Assembly: GCA_028023455.1 (NCBI GenBank)
Contig: JAQFVV010013331.1
Location: 52,501 to 116,500, forward strand
Reading direction: 5' to 3'
Source: Epiperipatus broadwayi
Lineage: Eukaryota; Onychophora; Udeonychophora; Euonychophora; Peripatidae
Length of the DNA: 64,000 bases
The notes below the pieces were generated by a model. That model did no database searches. It saw only the letters and a list, made by a program, of their open reading frames with translations, and had not been told where the DNA came from. Position numbers and translations under genes: made by a program. Of the stretch, positions 1 to 11,500 are shown piece after piece. Positions within the stretch are counted from its first letter, which is position 1, and every line of letters starts with the position of its first letter.

Positions 1-381
1 ATTAGCATACTTAAACTGTGCTAAAGAGGACTTTATTAAATGATCTAGTTTTCCAATTAACTACATAGTCTATGAAAATAAACTAATGGGGTCTAAAGCA
101 TATTTGGGACTTAAACTTGGCTAATTTCTGAAAATATGCCTTAAGTTATCACTCTCCCATATTTAACCAAACAGACCTTTAATAAGGAACCTATATGCAA
201 TATTAAGCTAAACATAGCAGCTTAACTAATATATATCAGAGTAGGTTTCAGAACGGAGATTTATAAACATGCCAAACAGCACAAATTAATTTACTTGAGA
301 ACAAAAGCATCTCTTTATGTTTATAATAATTAGTAATCTCCACTCTGAAGGCATAGCACAGATTAATAAATGCATTTTAAT

Positions 382-386
<5 letters not shown>
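1..386. other. AT-rich non-coding stretch
   Basis: No open frame, RNA gene or repeat structure can be supported here. Confidence 0.5.

Positions 387-456
<70 letters not shown>
387..456. repeat. (TA)n microsatellite
   Basis: About 35 uninterrupted AT dinucleotides. Reading through it creates a false Tyr-Ile peptide, which is not a gene. Confidence 0.97.
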
Positions 457-458
<2 letters not shown>

Positions 459-1096
459 CACAAGTATAGACGAGAATAGAGAAAATAATAAGACAGCATT
501 ATCTTTTTACAAGTTGAGTTTAAAAGATTTAAGAGAGATTAAGATTAGGCAAGATTTACATTTTAACTTTTTAAAATTATTTTAAAATTATACAAATTGA
601 AATACACTTATCTAATACAGTTTAATTAATTTATGAAATTTAAGTTTAAGAGTTTGTGCACATTACTTTTTTTTTTATAGCTAGCTTTAGGAAAGATTTA
701 GAATTGCTATAGCATTTTGAGAAGTCGTTACCGGTTGTTTACTCTGAAGGTTTGCAGCTTGGCAGGATTAAACACACACGCATGGGCTGGTTGTCTAGGC
801 TGGTTCATCATCTGTTCTTTCTTGCAGGTAGGCTGAGGTTAAGTCCTCCATCTTCATAAACGTTTTTAGCTGCCAAGAAGGTGGCAATGGCATTTTTCTA
901 GCCACTGGTTCCCATAATAAAATTGGGCATACTGCCTGGGTATAACTTAACATGAGAGTAAAGCAAAAAGGTTGCTGTTCATTTCAAACTGGAGTTTTTA
1001 TATTTCCTTACCCCCTCCCCTCTCACAAGGCATTAAAATCTTTATTTTTAACTTTAAAACTTAAGAAGTCATTAATTTTATCAACTTCAAACAAAC
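457..1096. other. Unclassified sequence with a pyrimidine tract
   Basis: No gene is visible. Positions 1008-1028 carry a C/T-rich run that on the minus strand reads as a purine tract, of the kind that precedes a 3' LTR. No LTR partner was identified, so this remains a possibility only. Confidence 0.25.
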
Positions 1097-1263
1097 TGGC
1101 TGGATTTATTTCAGGCTTGCTAATTGTTCCAACTTTTATTTCATAAGATTCCAGTTTGGCTGGATTTTATTGCAGGCTTAATTGTTCTAATTTTTATTTT
1201 ATAAGAATCATAAAGTCCGACTGGATTTATTGCAGGTGGTATTTTATAAGATTTACAAAGTTC
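1097..1263. repeat. Three-copy ~60-bp tandem repeat
   Basis: Three diverged units start at about 1097, 1157 and 1217. Each has a TGGCTGGATTTAT-like start, a GCAGG core and an ATTTTATAAGA-like end. The third copy is internally shortened. Confidence 0.75.
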
Positions 1264-2634
1264 GTTTCTCTGCTTAGTGTGAAGTACTTGAGATAGCCAC
1301 AAACCTTGAATTTCTTTTTTTTTAAACAGTGAATTTCTTTTTTCAAAGAGATTTAAGCTGCAAACATTTTAACATATACCTGAGGAAATTACCTCTGCCT
1401 TTAATTACTATACGTGAATATGAGTAATTTAGTAATTGGATAACTTCAAAGACAGTTTGAAACAATTTAGAAAACTATGTTCCTAAATATATACAATGTC
1501 CACAGCTTAAACCAAATTTAATAACTTAAAATCATAAAATAAATCTTTATATGAAATTACCAATGTGTGTACATTATCCATAATAATATCAATCAGATGT
1601 GTGAATATACAATTTTTTCACAAATAAAAATATTTGTCTAATGTTACAAAAAGCTTATACCACCATTTAAAATAGTACATGTGTGTGCATGTACAATTAC
1701 ACACATATGCACGTAAATATACGCTTCTATATATATTAAATTACCTAGTATAGTTATATACGTGCACCTCTAGGGTTTGAATTGGAAAAATGAAGACTAC
1801 TATATTATATAGTAGATGAAACTATATGATGGCTAAATCATACTGTTTCAGTATATTTTGTAGGGCTAAAGAGGAGACTTTACATTTGTTCAAAGAAATG
1901 CAATGCATTTAAACAGATAAGAAAAAAAAAATCCATACTCCAATTATAAATTTGAAAAGATTAATGCTTTAAGTTATTAAAAGTTTTCATGTGCATAATG
2001 CAGTGGTTTTGGTGCATACTTTAAATTCAATATGGTCAATAAGGTTGGGTATGATATTTGATAATAAAATAATAAAAAGTACAATTGACTAAGAAAATTA
2101 GAAAAAGAATGGAATAAATATTTTGACCAGTGCTTAAGATACCTACTAAAAAGAGTGATGAAGGTGATTTGGGTAAGCACATGATTCCCATTGTGTGAAA
2201 TATGTGAATGAAATTCTTATTTAATTAAGAATTAATGAAATGTGAAAAAAGAATTGAGAAAGTCAAAAATTGTATGTAAATAATTGTGTGTATATATAGA
2301 AAAAAAAAGTGCATTTTATTTTTTGTTTCTGTTAATAAAGATATTACTTAAAATAAAAAAATAAAAAAATAAAAAATAAATGTATTCAATTATAATCAAA
2401 GTTTATTAACAAAATGTGAGCTATTATATGTGATGTCCAATGTATATGAAAGAGATTTGAAACAAAATATAACAGATACTGGTGCTCTACTGTATAATGG
2501 ATATGTATGACTCAAGAAATAAATGATGAAAATATATCTCAAGATGATAAATAATGGGGGGAAGTCATATTTCTATATTTAAATAAACGCATACAATATC
2601 TTTCTCTAAAATCAAAAGTTAGTAAATAATATTT
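1264..2634. other. AT-rich non-coding stretch
   Basis: Nothing beyond scattered A and T runs and a short ATAAAAA-type array near 2350-2390. The open frame at 1977-2180 has no recognisable content. Confidence 0.5.
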
Positions 2635-3190
2635 ATTTTTATAAAGCGCAAACGTATTGAAATTAAATTGAGAGACTGCAAACCTCTCACGTTCATTACT
2701 ATCTAACAGCCAATCAGATCGTAAATACAAGACAGAAAATTTAAGAAGAATAGGGCAGTCCACCCTATTCTTTACTTGTCTTTCTATATAGCCAAGCCAG
2801 TCTAAAATACTTAGATCTGTCTTGTATTTACGATCTGATTGGCTGTTGCAGTCTCTCAATTTAATTTCAATACGTTTGTGCTTTATAAAGATAAATATTA
2901 TTTACATATGTTACTACATGTTATAACATCTAAAAACTACTTGCATAGTAAATCGTAGGATTTCATGCTATATGTTTGTAATTTAAACTCAGTGAATTAA
3001 GTGTGAAGATATTTAATATTCACGCTTTCAGATCTAAGTACTTTATACTGGCTTGGATATATAGAAAGACAAGTAAAGAATAGGGTGGACCACCCTATTC
3101 TTGTTAAATTCTCTGTCTTGTATTTACGATCTGATTGGCTGTTAGATAGTAATGAATGTGAGTGGTTTGAAGTCTCTCAATTTAATCAAA
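2635..3190. repeat. Nested palindromic (fold-back) element
   Basis: Outer arms at about 2680-2819 and 3029-3186 are reverse complements with some divergence. They share the ATTGGCTGTTAGATAGTAAT block, a GATCTAAGTA block and a central AATAGGGTGG/CCACCCTATT hairpin. A second, inner inverted pair occurs between 2635-2735 and 2816-2895. No coding capacity. It could be a MITE or two nested inverted copies; no target duplication was identified. Confidence 0.7.
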
Positions 3191-3380
3191 AGTTAGATAA
3201 ATTAAAAATAGTTTCATATATATGCCACAAATAAATCTCAAGTAAATTAAATTTTCAATATGGAGAACTAATTAATATTTTTATTTATTTGTTTATGTAA
3301 TGTAACACACTACCTTCAAATTAAAAGAAATATTTATTAAAAAATTGTTATATATATTTTCTTAACAAAATTAATATATA

Positions 3381-4168
3381 ACTTAATACACTGTACAGGC
3401 ATACACAAACCTGTACATATAATGTAATATATAAGGGATTCGAACTCAGACTTTCACACGACTTTCAACTCTCCATGCCATTTCATATTGCTGACCCACC
3501 TGATCACACACATGTTGAAAAGATAAATAATCACCAATATACATATTCTGTGCTATATCAGAACTCATCAGTTGGTCCAGATTACCATCTCCACACATAT
3601 ATACAATCAGTGCTCAGCTTTATATTAAGATAGTCAATCTTCATACTTTAATGAACAGGCTTCAAACTACTCTAACTCACAACTCTTCAGCTGTCCATTT
3701 CTTTGAAAATCTGATGATGGAACATTTAAAGCCCACATTACTGCCAAGGTTGTCATCCTACCCATGTTGATGTTGGTCATTCTGATCCCTCATGTATAGG
3801 AGAATAATCAATTTATACATACATATGTGAGGGATGGGCAGACCTTTAACACACTGTTTCTGTATGTAACTTAATACACTGTATAGGCTTACACATATCT
3901 GCACATATAATGTAATATATAAGGGATTCTAACTCAGACTTTCACATGACTCTCAACTTTCCATGCCATCTCATATTTTTGACCCATCTGATCACACACA
4001 TGTTGAAAAGATAAATATTCACCAATATATGTATGTTGTGCAAAACCAGCCCTCATCAGTTGGTCCAAATTACTATCTCCACACATATTAAGATAGCCAA
4101 TCTTCATACTTTAATGGACAGGCTTCAAACCCCTCCAATCCACAACTCTTCAGCTATCCATTTCAATA
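3381..4168 (-). repeat. Duplicated SINE-like unit with tRNA B box and hammerhead-like core
   Basis: A unit starting at 3381 is repeated from 3869 (offset 488 bp, about 300 bp of the second copy kept, roughly 88% alike by eye). On the minus strand both contain a pol III B-box-like element, GAGTTCGAATCCC at 3435-3447, changed to GAGTTAGAATCCC at 3923-3935. About 115 bp away both carry CTGATGAG (3564-3571 and 4052-4059), preceded by ACCAA and followed some 30 bases later by ATTGGTG, which could pair with it. The GAAA box of a hammerhead is not intact in either copy. This is probably a SINE or Penelope-derived short element duplicated in tandem. Confidence 0.5.
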
Positions 4169-4494
4169 TAGTAAGATAAATTTTTGTTACTAATAATATA
4201 GTTTCAGTAATAAAGTGTACAATTATCCTTATATATTTTTATAATATATTAGCATGTTGGCATATTTATTTGTAGGGGTTTTGTTCATAGGTGTTTTGGT
4301 AATTATTGTATAAACAATAGGAATTTTAAAGAGCACCAGTGTGTTTATGTATATTAATATACAAAGACATATATAGATAATTTATTTTTTCAAAAGGGCA
4401 GTATTATAACTAATAATATAAAGTATATATTGTTATTTTATAATAATTAGTGATTTATATAATATATAATAACAAAAATAATATATCATTTTAG

Positions 4495-6960
4495 CCACTA
4501 GATGGCGTTTATTAGAAATACAATGTTCATTTCAGGTTCCCTATATTAGGTGGGTTTAAATAAGGAGAAGGAGGTTTCATTGTATTATTTTGAAGCCAAT
4601 CTGAGGGTAAGTTCTTGACCTTTAAGTGTTGTTATCAAACGGAAGAAAACTTTTAGTTTTTTTAACAGCAAAAATGATGTTACTGACATCGTTGTGAAAA
4701 CAAAGATGGCAGAGAACATTTCAACAGCAGTATATATAAACAACTGATGGAAGAAGAGAATCTAGTTAACAAAGAAATCACCCCAGGTGATTTGGTCTGT
4801 ATCTCATCCAAAATATTAACACTAGGGAGAGGAAGAGAATTTTGGTAAAGGTTTTGAAATGTTTGAAGTTTTAAAAATAACATTATTCAGAAAGCTAAAC
4901 CAATTTGAAAGAATAAAACTATAAAATCTAAATTTGAAACTAATGTGAGAGGCAAGAGGCATTACAATCGAAAATGAATAGCTATGCAAATATAGTAAAA
5001 GTAGGAGAGAAGTGTGGGGTTAAATAATGTTATGCTAGGAGTCTATGATAACATATCGGATTTAATGGAAGAGGAAGATGAACAATCAAGGGTTTTACAA
5101 GTAGGGTGTGAAGAAAGAAACAGAATAATGGAAAACAAGTATGATGGAAATTATATCAAAAGTATAAATGATGCTTTTAATGCATCTATTCCTAACCAGC
5201 TATTCACGTCATTTAAATACTTCCACAGTGATAAATCTATAATTCTAGCAGTACAACCATGAAAATTCAAGAGTTTAGGTTTTTGGTGGAGCAGTTTTAT
5301 GAAGAACTAAATAATAAAAATCTTTGGGAAAGGTTTATAAGATGCTTATCCATCCAAACAGAAAATATCTGATAATAGAGTTCCACAATACCTCACAGAA
5401 AGAATTCTTCAAAAAGACTGTTCTCACTCTAAAGGGTAAAATATTACATGTGATTAATATGGACAAACCTACAATCTTGGCAGGGCAGATTTAAAAAACT
5501 GCTATATTAATTTTAAGAAACTAGATCTGCTAAGGCTACTAAGTAGTTATGGAATTGTGCAGAACTTTAGATATCTCTTAGAAAAAAGTGCCGAAATTAC
5601 AATGTAACTAACATGGCAACTTTTGGGATCAAATTAAAAAAGATGTATCAACACTTAACATTCCATCAATTTATGCCTCGGAGAGCTCTCCATTAGTGAT
5701 TTCATTCTGTGAAGTAGCACTGCAATCTTTCTACTGTAGTTGCAGAACTCATCTGGTGAAGAACTGCCCTGCAATAATTTGTCAGATATGCAAAGGGAAA
5801 AAGACCAAGTTGCACCAATGCATACCTGTGAAAATGCATGATGAATTTCTTATCATTGGCGTGGAAAGTGAAATGGAAGAAATTGAGAAAGTCAAGGCAC
5901 TTGAAAGCAGGCTGACAGACCCTAAAATGGAAAACAATATCTTAACAAACCTGACCAATATGCTAGGGATGGTGGCAGAAGTGATGCCAGAGAGGGGCTC
6001 AGGAGATCATCCAGAAGCAAATTCTCCAATTGTCATGTGGATTAAACTGTTCAAAAGAAAGCCAAGGAAGATTAAAACTGAATTAGAAAAGGTAAATGCT
6101 TGGTCTGGGGAAGAGAATAAACAAGAAGAATCACAAGAAATTTCCAGCTCTGGGCTCTCTGACACTGTGAGGGCTGAGTTTACTGGCAAAGTGAAAATAG
6201 TAGAGAAGAAAAGAAATACTTCCAAAGGAGGTAAATGAAGAAAACTAGGAGACAGAGAGATAGATTAACAAAGAACTTCAGACAGAATTGCAAGATGTTT
6301 CTAGAAGTTTACTCTTAGGTGAGTCTGATCCAAATTTTGGGAAATCAATGGATTATTTGATGAAAATACAGAATTAATTGTTTGTGGTGCTCCTGAGGAT
6401 ATATGGTGGAAGAATCAGAGTGAAGTGTGTCTACATATCAACACTCCTAAAAGAATGTCAAATGAAAATATTGAATGTGAAGTTAAACAGAAATATCTAA
6501 AATGCTCAGTAAAATGAAAAGTTCTTATAGAAGGTATTCTCTGGGATACTGTTATTGCTGATGAAACTCTTTGTTTCCTATTGAATGATGAGGTATTACA
6601 TATTTTAATGGCAAGGATGAAGCCATATGACAAATATGATTGGCATGGTTTATTCGCAAATAAATTTATAGTGGATGTGCTTGCTTTTGATCAATTTAAA
6701 TAGGAAAGACTAAAGCCAATCAATGAATAACTTTTTATAATGAGTGACTACTTTAAGGCATGAAGGCTAATAATTCTTCATTGAGATCATAACCCTTGGG
6801 AGACTCATTTTATGTGCCGGATGCCTGATACTCCAGTTAGAATCATCTGAACAGAACTAACTACAGTGGTCAACAGAGGCCTACAATCATGTAAATATAG
6901 ATCATCAACATATGTAAATAGAATTATATCATAAATAAAGTTCTTTAATAAAATAATAAT
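4495..6960 (+). pseudogene. Broken retroelement-like gene with zinc knuckles
   Basis: An interrupted plus-strand reading frame can be followed from about 4740 to 6740. The longest open part, 5696-6238 (180 codons), contains FYCSCRTHLVKNCPAIICQI followed by CKGKKTKLHQC: two degenerate CCHC-type zinc knuckles of the kind in LINE ORF1 or gag proteins. A Glu/Lys-rich tail follows. The part at 5014-5262 is acidic and has no recognised domain. Many stops and frameshifts show decay. The 3' end has several AATAAA signals (6930-6955), suggesting a retrotranscribed origin. The segment begins near a CCACTAGATGGCG motif (4496-4508). No reverse transcriptase was found, so the class is open. Confidence 0.45.
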
Positions 6961-7311
6961 ATATCATTTAATTTTTATTTAGTTTTCAGTGAAAATACCT
7001 GCCAAAAACATATATATATTGTACCACTAGTGAACAGCATTACGTGTTCGTAAATTTTATAAAAGTGAAATTTTAATATAAAAAGAATTTATAAGTAGTT
7101 AAAGAGTTTTAAACAAAAATACTGGGGAATTATTTATCAAGAAATGATTGAAATAAAAATCTCATTGAAAGAAATGATTAAGAGTTTAAGAAATAAAAAT
7201 AAAATTTAGAAGAGTTTAAGAAAGATAAGTTTGATTTAGAAAGTTTAAAGAGTTTTTTTCTTTTTTTAAAAAAATGCAGATTACCAAAAGACAAGTGTCA
7301 TCTTGTTAAAG

Positions 7312-8740
7312 AGTGATAGGAGGAGGAGAAATTTAACCAAATAAAAGGTTAAAATTAGAGTTCTCTCTTTTCATGAATTAAAAAAGAAGAAAATGTGTGT
7401 ATTATGTAAAACTAAAAATTGAGTTATAATGTAAAGGAAAGGCACAAATTTAAATCCACTTAAAGATTGCATGGCTGATAAATTGAAGAAAGGGAATAAT
7501 AAGTATATATTGCAATAAGGAAAGCACAATGGAAATTAATTTAAAATGATGTCTTGTCCAAGGCCAGATTAATCTACACAGGTATGCAGAGTAAAAAAAC
7601 AAAATCCATTCGTCATCATTCTGAGTCTAATTTCTCTTTTGATCCATGATTTTTGATTTTCAATAAGTATTCAGCATTGTAGCAACTGCCAATATTAAAC
7701 CATGATAGTATCAACACTGAGGAAGAGTTCCAGAGAAGAAAGATGATCACAGCCATGAGCATTCTTAGAATGCAATTAGACATCTTCATAGCTACTGAAG
7801 AGCCATCTAATATCATGCAGTGCTAGTAAGCCACCAAAATATGCAGCTAATCACCAGTTCCAGTCCTCCTGAACATCAGAATTCCTCCATCTAGAAATCA
7901 TGCCCATTGTAGGAAGTTTGCCCGAAGCCAAATCGCAAATGTAGTAAATGAAAAAAAAATTCAACCACTTGGTGATCAAATACAGTTAAGAAACAAGGAG
8001 CCATATCTTTAGAAGCATAAAGTATAAATCCTAGATAATTATGAACTTTTATTCCATGCATGAATTGATTATGACTTTGTTAATAGTCATAGCAATCTTT
8101 GAGTGCTGTCCATATTTATCATATAAATGAATCCTAGTGTGTGGGTGTGTACACATAATCTTTTCATTATATATTTTAATTAATATGTATAAAGCTTTTC
8201 TTGTGTATTAAATTTACATGTCATGTATGTATGCATAAGTATATCTGTAGTATTTTAATTTTTACCCTTTATTGTCATGTATTTTAGTAAAAGTGTATTT
8301 AATGATTTGGTATTCCTTAATGTTATTTAATTAAGAATGTTTTAAATAAAAGTATTCATTTGCTAGTTATAGTTTTGTCATTTCTCTTAATAAATATATT
8401 ATCTCCAAATCATTGTAGTCAAGTACAATCCTTAAGCGGTTTATTACAGTTTGCCATCTTATAAATAAAGAAAAGAGCTAGCTAGAGATTAACCAAGCAC
8501 TAAATTGTTTACTTGTCATCAGCTAATTATAATTTGTGATTATCCGCTGCTTGAGGTTTTACCTCGAAACAAATAAAAATGCTTTGGATGGCAGGGGTTT
8601 GAATTTAACAGCTGTGAAGTTCTATAGCCTGGAAATGTGGCCACAGGTTATACTTCATGTATATCAAGATTTAATATATATTTTTTAATATATATAATCA
8701 GAGCGATCTTATCCCACCCAGTTCAATATATAAGCATTAA
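7312..8740 (+). mobile_element. Diverged LTR candidate, copy 1
   Basis: A purine tract, ATAGGAGGAGGAG (about 7316-7328), is followed by sequence related in the same order to 54655-56110. Shared blocks are a TTTCAT...TTAAAGAAG-like start, AAATCCTAG(A/G)TAAT, a TGTGTG-rich part, and near the end GAAACAAATAAA...TTTGGAT...GGGTTTGAAT. Order and orientation are conserved over about 1.4 kb although identity is low. The layout fits a 3' LTR after a polypurine tract. No ORF or matching 5' LTR is visible. Confidence 0.38.
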
Positions 8741-8794
8741 TTTTTGGAAAATGTCTTATAGGCTATCTATTATAATAAATATATTAACTAACTA

Positions 8795-8870
8795 AAGGAA
8801 TTCCAATCAGAAGACTGGTTTTATTTAATTTCTGATGAAAACCAGTCTTCTGGTTGAAATATTAAAGTGA
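8795..8870 (+). ncRNA. Hammerhead-like motif inside a short palindrome
   Basis: CTGATGA (8832-8838) is followed by a clean helix II, AACCAG-TCTT-CTGGTT, then GAAA (8856-8859) and TATT. After GAA the bases ATAT can form a self-complementary mini helix III, with the next T as position 17. The upstream bases TTT can pair with AAA after the putative site. The motif sits in a palindrome: 8800-8822 is an inverted copy of helix II and flanks. The core match is good; activity is unknown. Confidence 0.5.
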
Positions 8871-9640
8871 CCGTGTAGAGAAATAATTGTGTTTGTTTTT
8901 ATTTTTATACATCTATTATGAAACACATATACGCCTTATATTCAAATAAAGTTAGAAATTCTGAGAAATGAAAATAATTGTTGCTATTTCAAAGATATTA
9001 ACAAATAAATCACTATAAATATTCAGTCATTTTTATATTGATATAGCTTCTTTTAAAAATTATTTTTTTCAAATCTCTTGTTGACACATCATAACATAAA
9101 TGTAATTTTTTTATATGGATAACTTTTTTTAAAATTTCAAGTAACATTTTAATTTTATTTAAAAAATAACAATCATATTTTCTCTCTCCCTTTTATTTCT
9201 TATAACTTAAAGGTAATTTTTTCTTTTATTTTTTTTAAGTCAGAAATGTATTTTAAAATGATTAATTTCATTCTCCAATTTTTTCTCATTTTGCTGCTTA
9301 TTTTTTTAAAAACAAAGTCTTTATTTTTGTTGTTGTTTTTGTATTCATGTTTTGACTATCTTTTAATATTTTTTACAAACAAATTCTATATTTTCAGAGG
9401 TCAATTGAAGAATAAAATTTATCCCAAGTAAATGCTGTTAATTTTTTTAATTTTTTATTTGTAAAATTTGAAACAGTAAAATAAATTATTTTTTATACTA
9501 AATTAATGATTAGATATAATTATTTATTTAAAAAGAAATTACCAAAATTAATACTATCCCAATTTTTTGAAAAGTATGTAATTAATGTGATATTAAAATC
9601 ATATATATATTATACTACATAAAGATATTATATTTAATGT
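8871..9640. other. AT-rich non-coding stretch
   Basis: Very T-rich sequence; the open frame 9246-9431 is a low-complexity Leu/Phe product and not a supported gene. Confidence 0.5.
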
Positions 9641-9644
9641 CTTC

Positions 9645-11395
9645 ACAGTTGTGTGATGTAAATAAAATTATTATTTTGGGGTTAAACCATGTATTATTTT
9701 CCATTACATAGCGATATTTCGAGGAACTAACATCTGTCATTGTCAAGGTCAACTCTTGAAAGAAAAATTGTTAGATCTCAAACTGTAATGTGACTGAGTG
9801 AGAGATGAAAAATGAGATTCAGCTTGAAGTAGTTTAGCATTCAGAATATGAGGCTTATCAAAATGTATATTTCTCTTAGCTTTATCACCTATTAATTTAA
9901 AGTTAATATTAGAAGACAGAGATAAAATAAGGTTTCCACATGGCGGAATATGTTGTGCTTCATCAGCCCTATTTAAACCAATAGGTCTCTTTAATATTTC
10001 AATTGACTCTCATAGTTCTTAAATCATACCTTTCCAAATTAGCAAGTATTTTTGCATTGTCAAAATCAGTTATGTGACCAATTTCTAAAAAAATAAGAAG
10101 TAAAAACTGTTGTGTTAATTTTTTGACTAAAAGCATTTTTATGTTCCCTAACCCTGACATTTATTCGCCTATTAGACTTGCCACATAGCTTCTTGAGCAC
10201 TGCAAACAGGAATCTCATAAATCCACTGATGTTTCAAAAATACTCTGTCTTTAAGTTTATGTAAAAAATTACCAATTTTTTTGCAAGTAGAAAAAGTAGT
10301 CCTTATATTAAAACAAGAAAGTCTTCTACTGATTTTATCAGTCACCCCTTTAATATAAGGTGAAATCACTCTATTATAAGATGAATTGTCAATTCTATCC
10401 TCTTTTTTCTTTTTAGCATCAATGCTATGTTAAGCCTTACAAATGATGTTTCTATTATAATTATTAAAAAGTAGAATATTTTTGTAAGTTCTATTTCTTG
10501 AGCAAGATGATCTTTATCAGACAAACTATAAGCTCTAGCCAAAAAATTTTTTGCTACAGAAAATATTTGAGCAGGGTGATGATGAGAATTAAAATTAAGA
10601 TATCTGTTTGTATGGGTGAATTTTCTGTAAACTGATATTGATAAGATTTCATCACATTTTCTTGTAATTAAAACATCTAGAAAAGAAAGTGATTTGTTAT
10701 TTTCCACATCCATAGTAAATTTAATATTAGGATGCCAATTATTTATAAAAACAATAAAAGCATTTAAGGCATTAATGCCATGAGGCCATATAACAAATGT
10801 ATCATCCACATATCTTAGCCAAATAGAAGGTTTCTTAGTAGTTGCATTTAATACTTGACTTTCAAAATTATCCATGAAGAGATCAGCAATTAGAGATAAC
10901 AGTGGAGATCTCATAGAAAGTCCTTTAATTTGTTTAAACTTTTGAGAATCATGAATAAAAAATGTATTTTCAAGGCAATGCTTCACTAATGGAATAATAA
11001 ACTCAGGTATTGAGCTATTATAAATAATGCTTCTTCAACAGGAATATTAGTAAACATAGAAGAAACATAAAAACTAACCAATAAATCAGTTCTGGTTAAT
11101 TTTAAGTTTTTAATTATAGAAATAAAATGACGAATTTTTGATTCATGATGGAATCTTGTCTGTCAATGGTTTTAAGCACTGGGTTAAATATCAAGCCAAA
11201 ACATGTGGGAGAACCTATAGCACATACAATAGGTTGCAATGGAACCTCAGGTTTATGAATTTAGGGCAAACCATAAAATTTAGGATATAATGAAGAACCT
11301 TCTCTTGGAGAAATTTTAATTTTCATATCTTCATCTATACTATAACATTTGATTAGACATTTTAATTTTTTTTCTAAATATATCAGAGAATTTTT
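9645..11395 (-). mobile_element. Penelope-like element, minus-strand copy (left arm of a palindrome)
   Basis: Reading right to left, conserved Penelope reverse transcriptase blocks appear in order. A KFYGLP-type block lies near 11262-11275. An open frame at 10366-10986 contains WLRYVDDTFVIW, with the catalytic YVDD at 10801-10812, then SFLDVLITRK and VYRKFTHTNRYLNFNSHH. A second frame at 10172-10369 runs into a GIY-YIG remnant, SYV at about 10190, disrupted by a one-base deletion. The region before the end (9880-9970) keeps Penelope C-terminal coding in pieces. The copy is frameshifted between blocks and not functional. GAAATATC at 9713-9720 on the same strand lies in the terminal region where Penelope hammerheads occur. 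Confidence 0.85.
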
Positions 11396-11500
11396 TTTCC
11401 CCCTAAATATGTCAGAGGATGTTTTTTTCCTAAATATGTCAGAGGATCTATTCTCTGAGATATTTAGAAAAACAAAAACAAAACGTCTAATCAAATGTTC
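11349..11500. repeat. Short repeated block at the Penelope head-to-head junction
   Basis: CTAAATATGTCAGAGGAT-like units recur three times in direct orientation (11374, 11403 and 11432 region) and once inverted (11452-11470), exactly where the two Penelope copies meet. Confidence 0.7.

Noticed and set aside
370-585. 71-codon open frame with a long Tyr-Ile run
   Set aside because: It is translation of the TA microsatellite.
9246-9431. Small hydrophobic membrane protein
   Set aside because: Leu/Phe-rich product of a T-rich tract with no homology signal or splice context.
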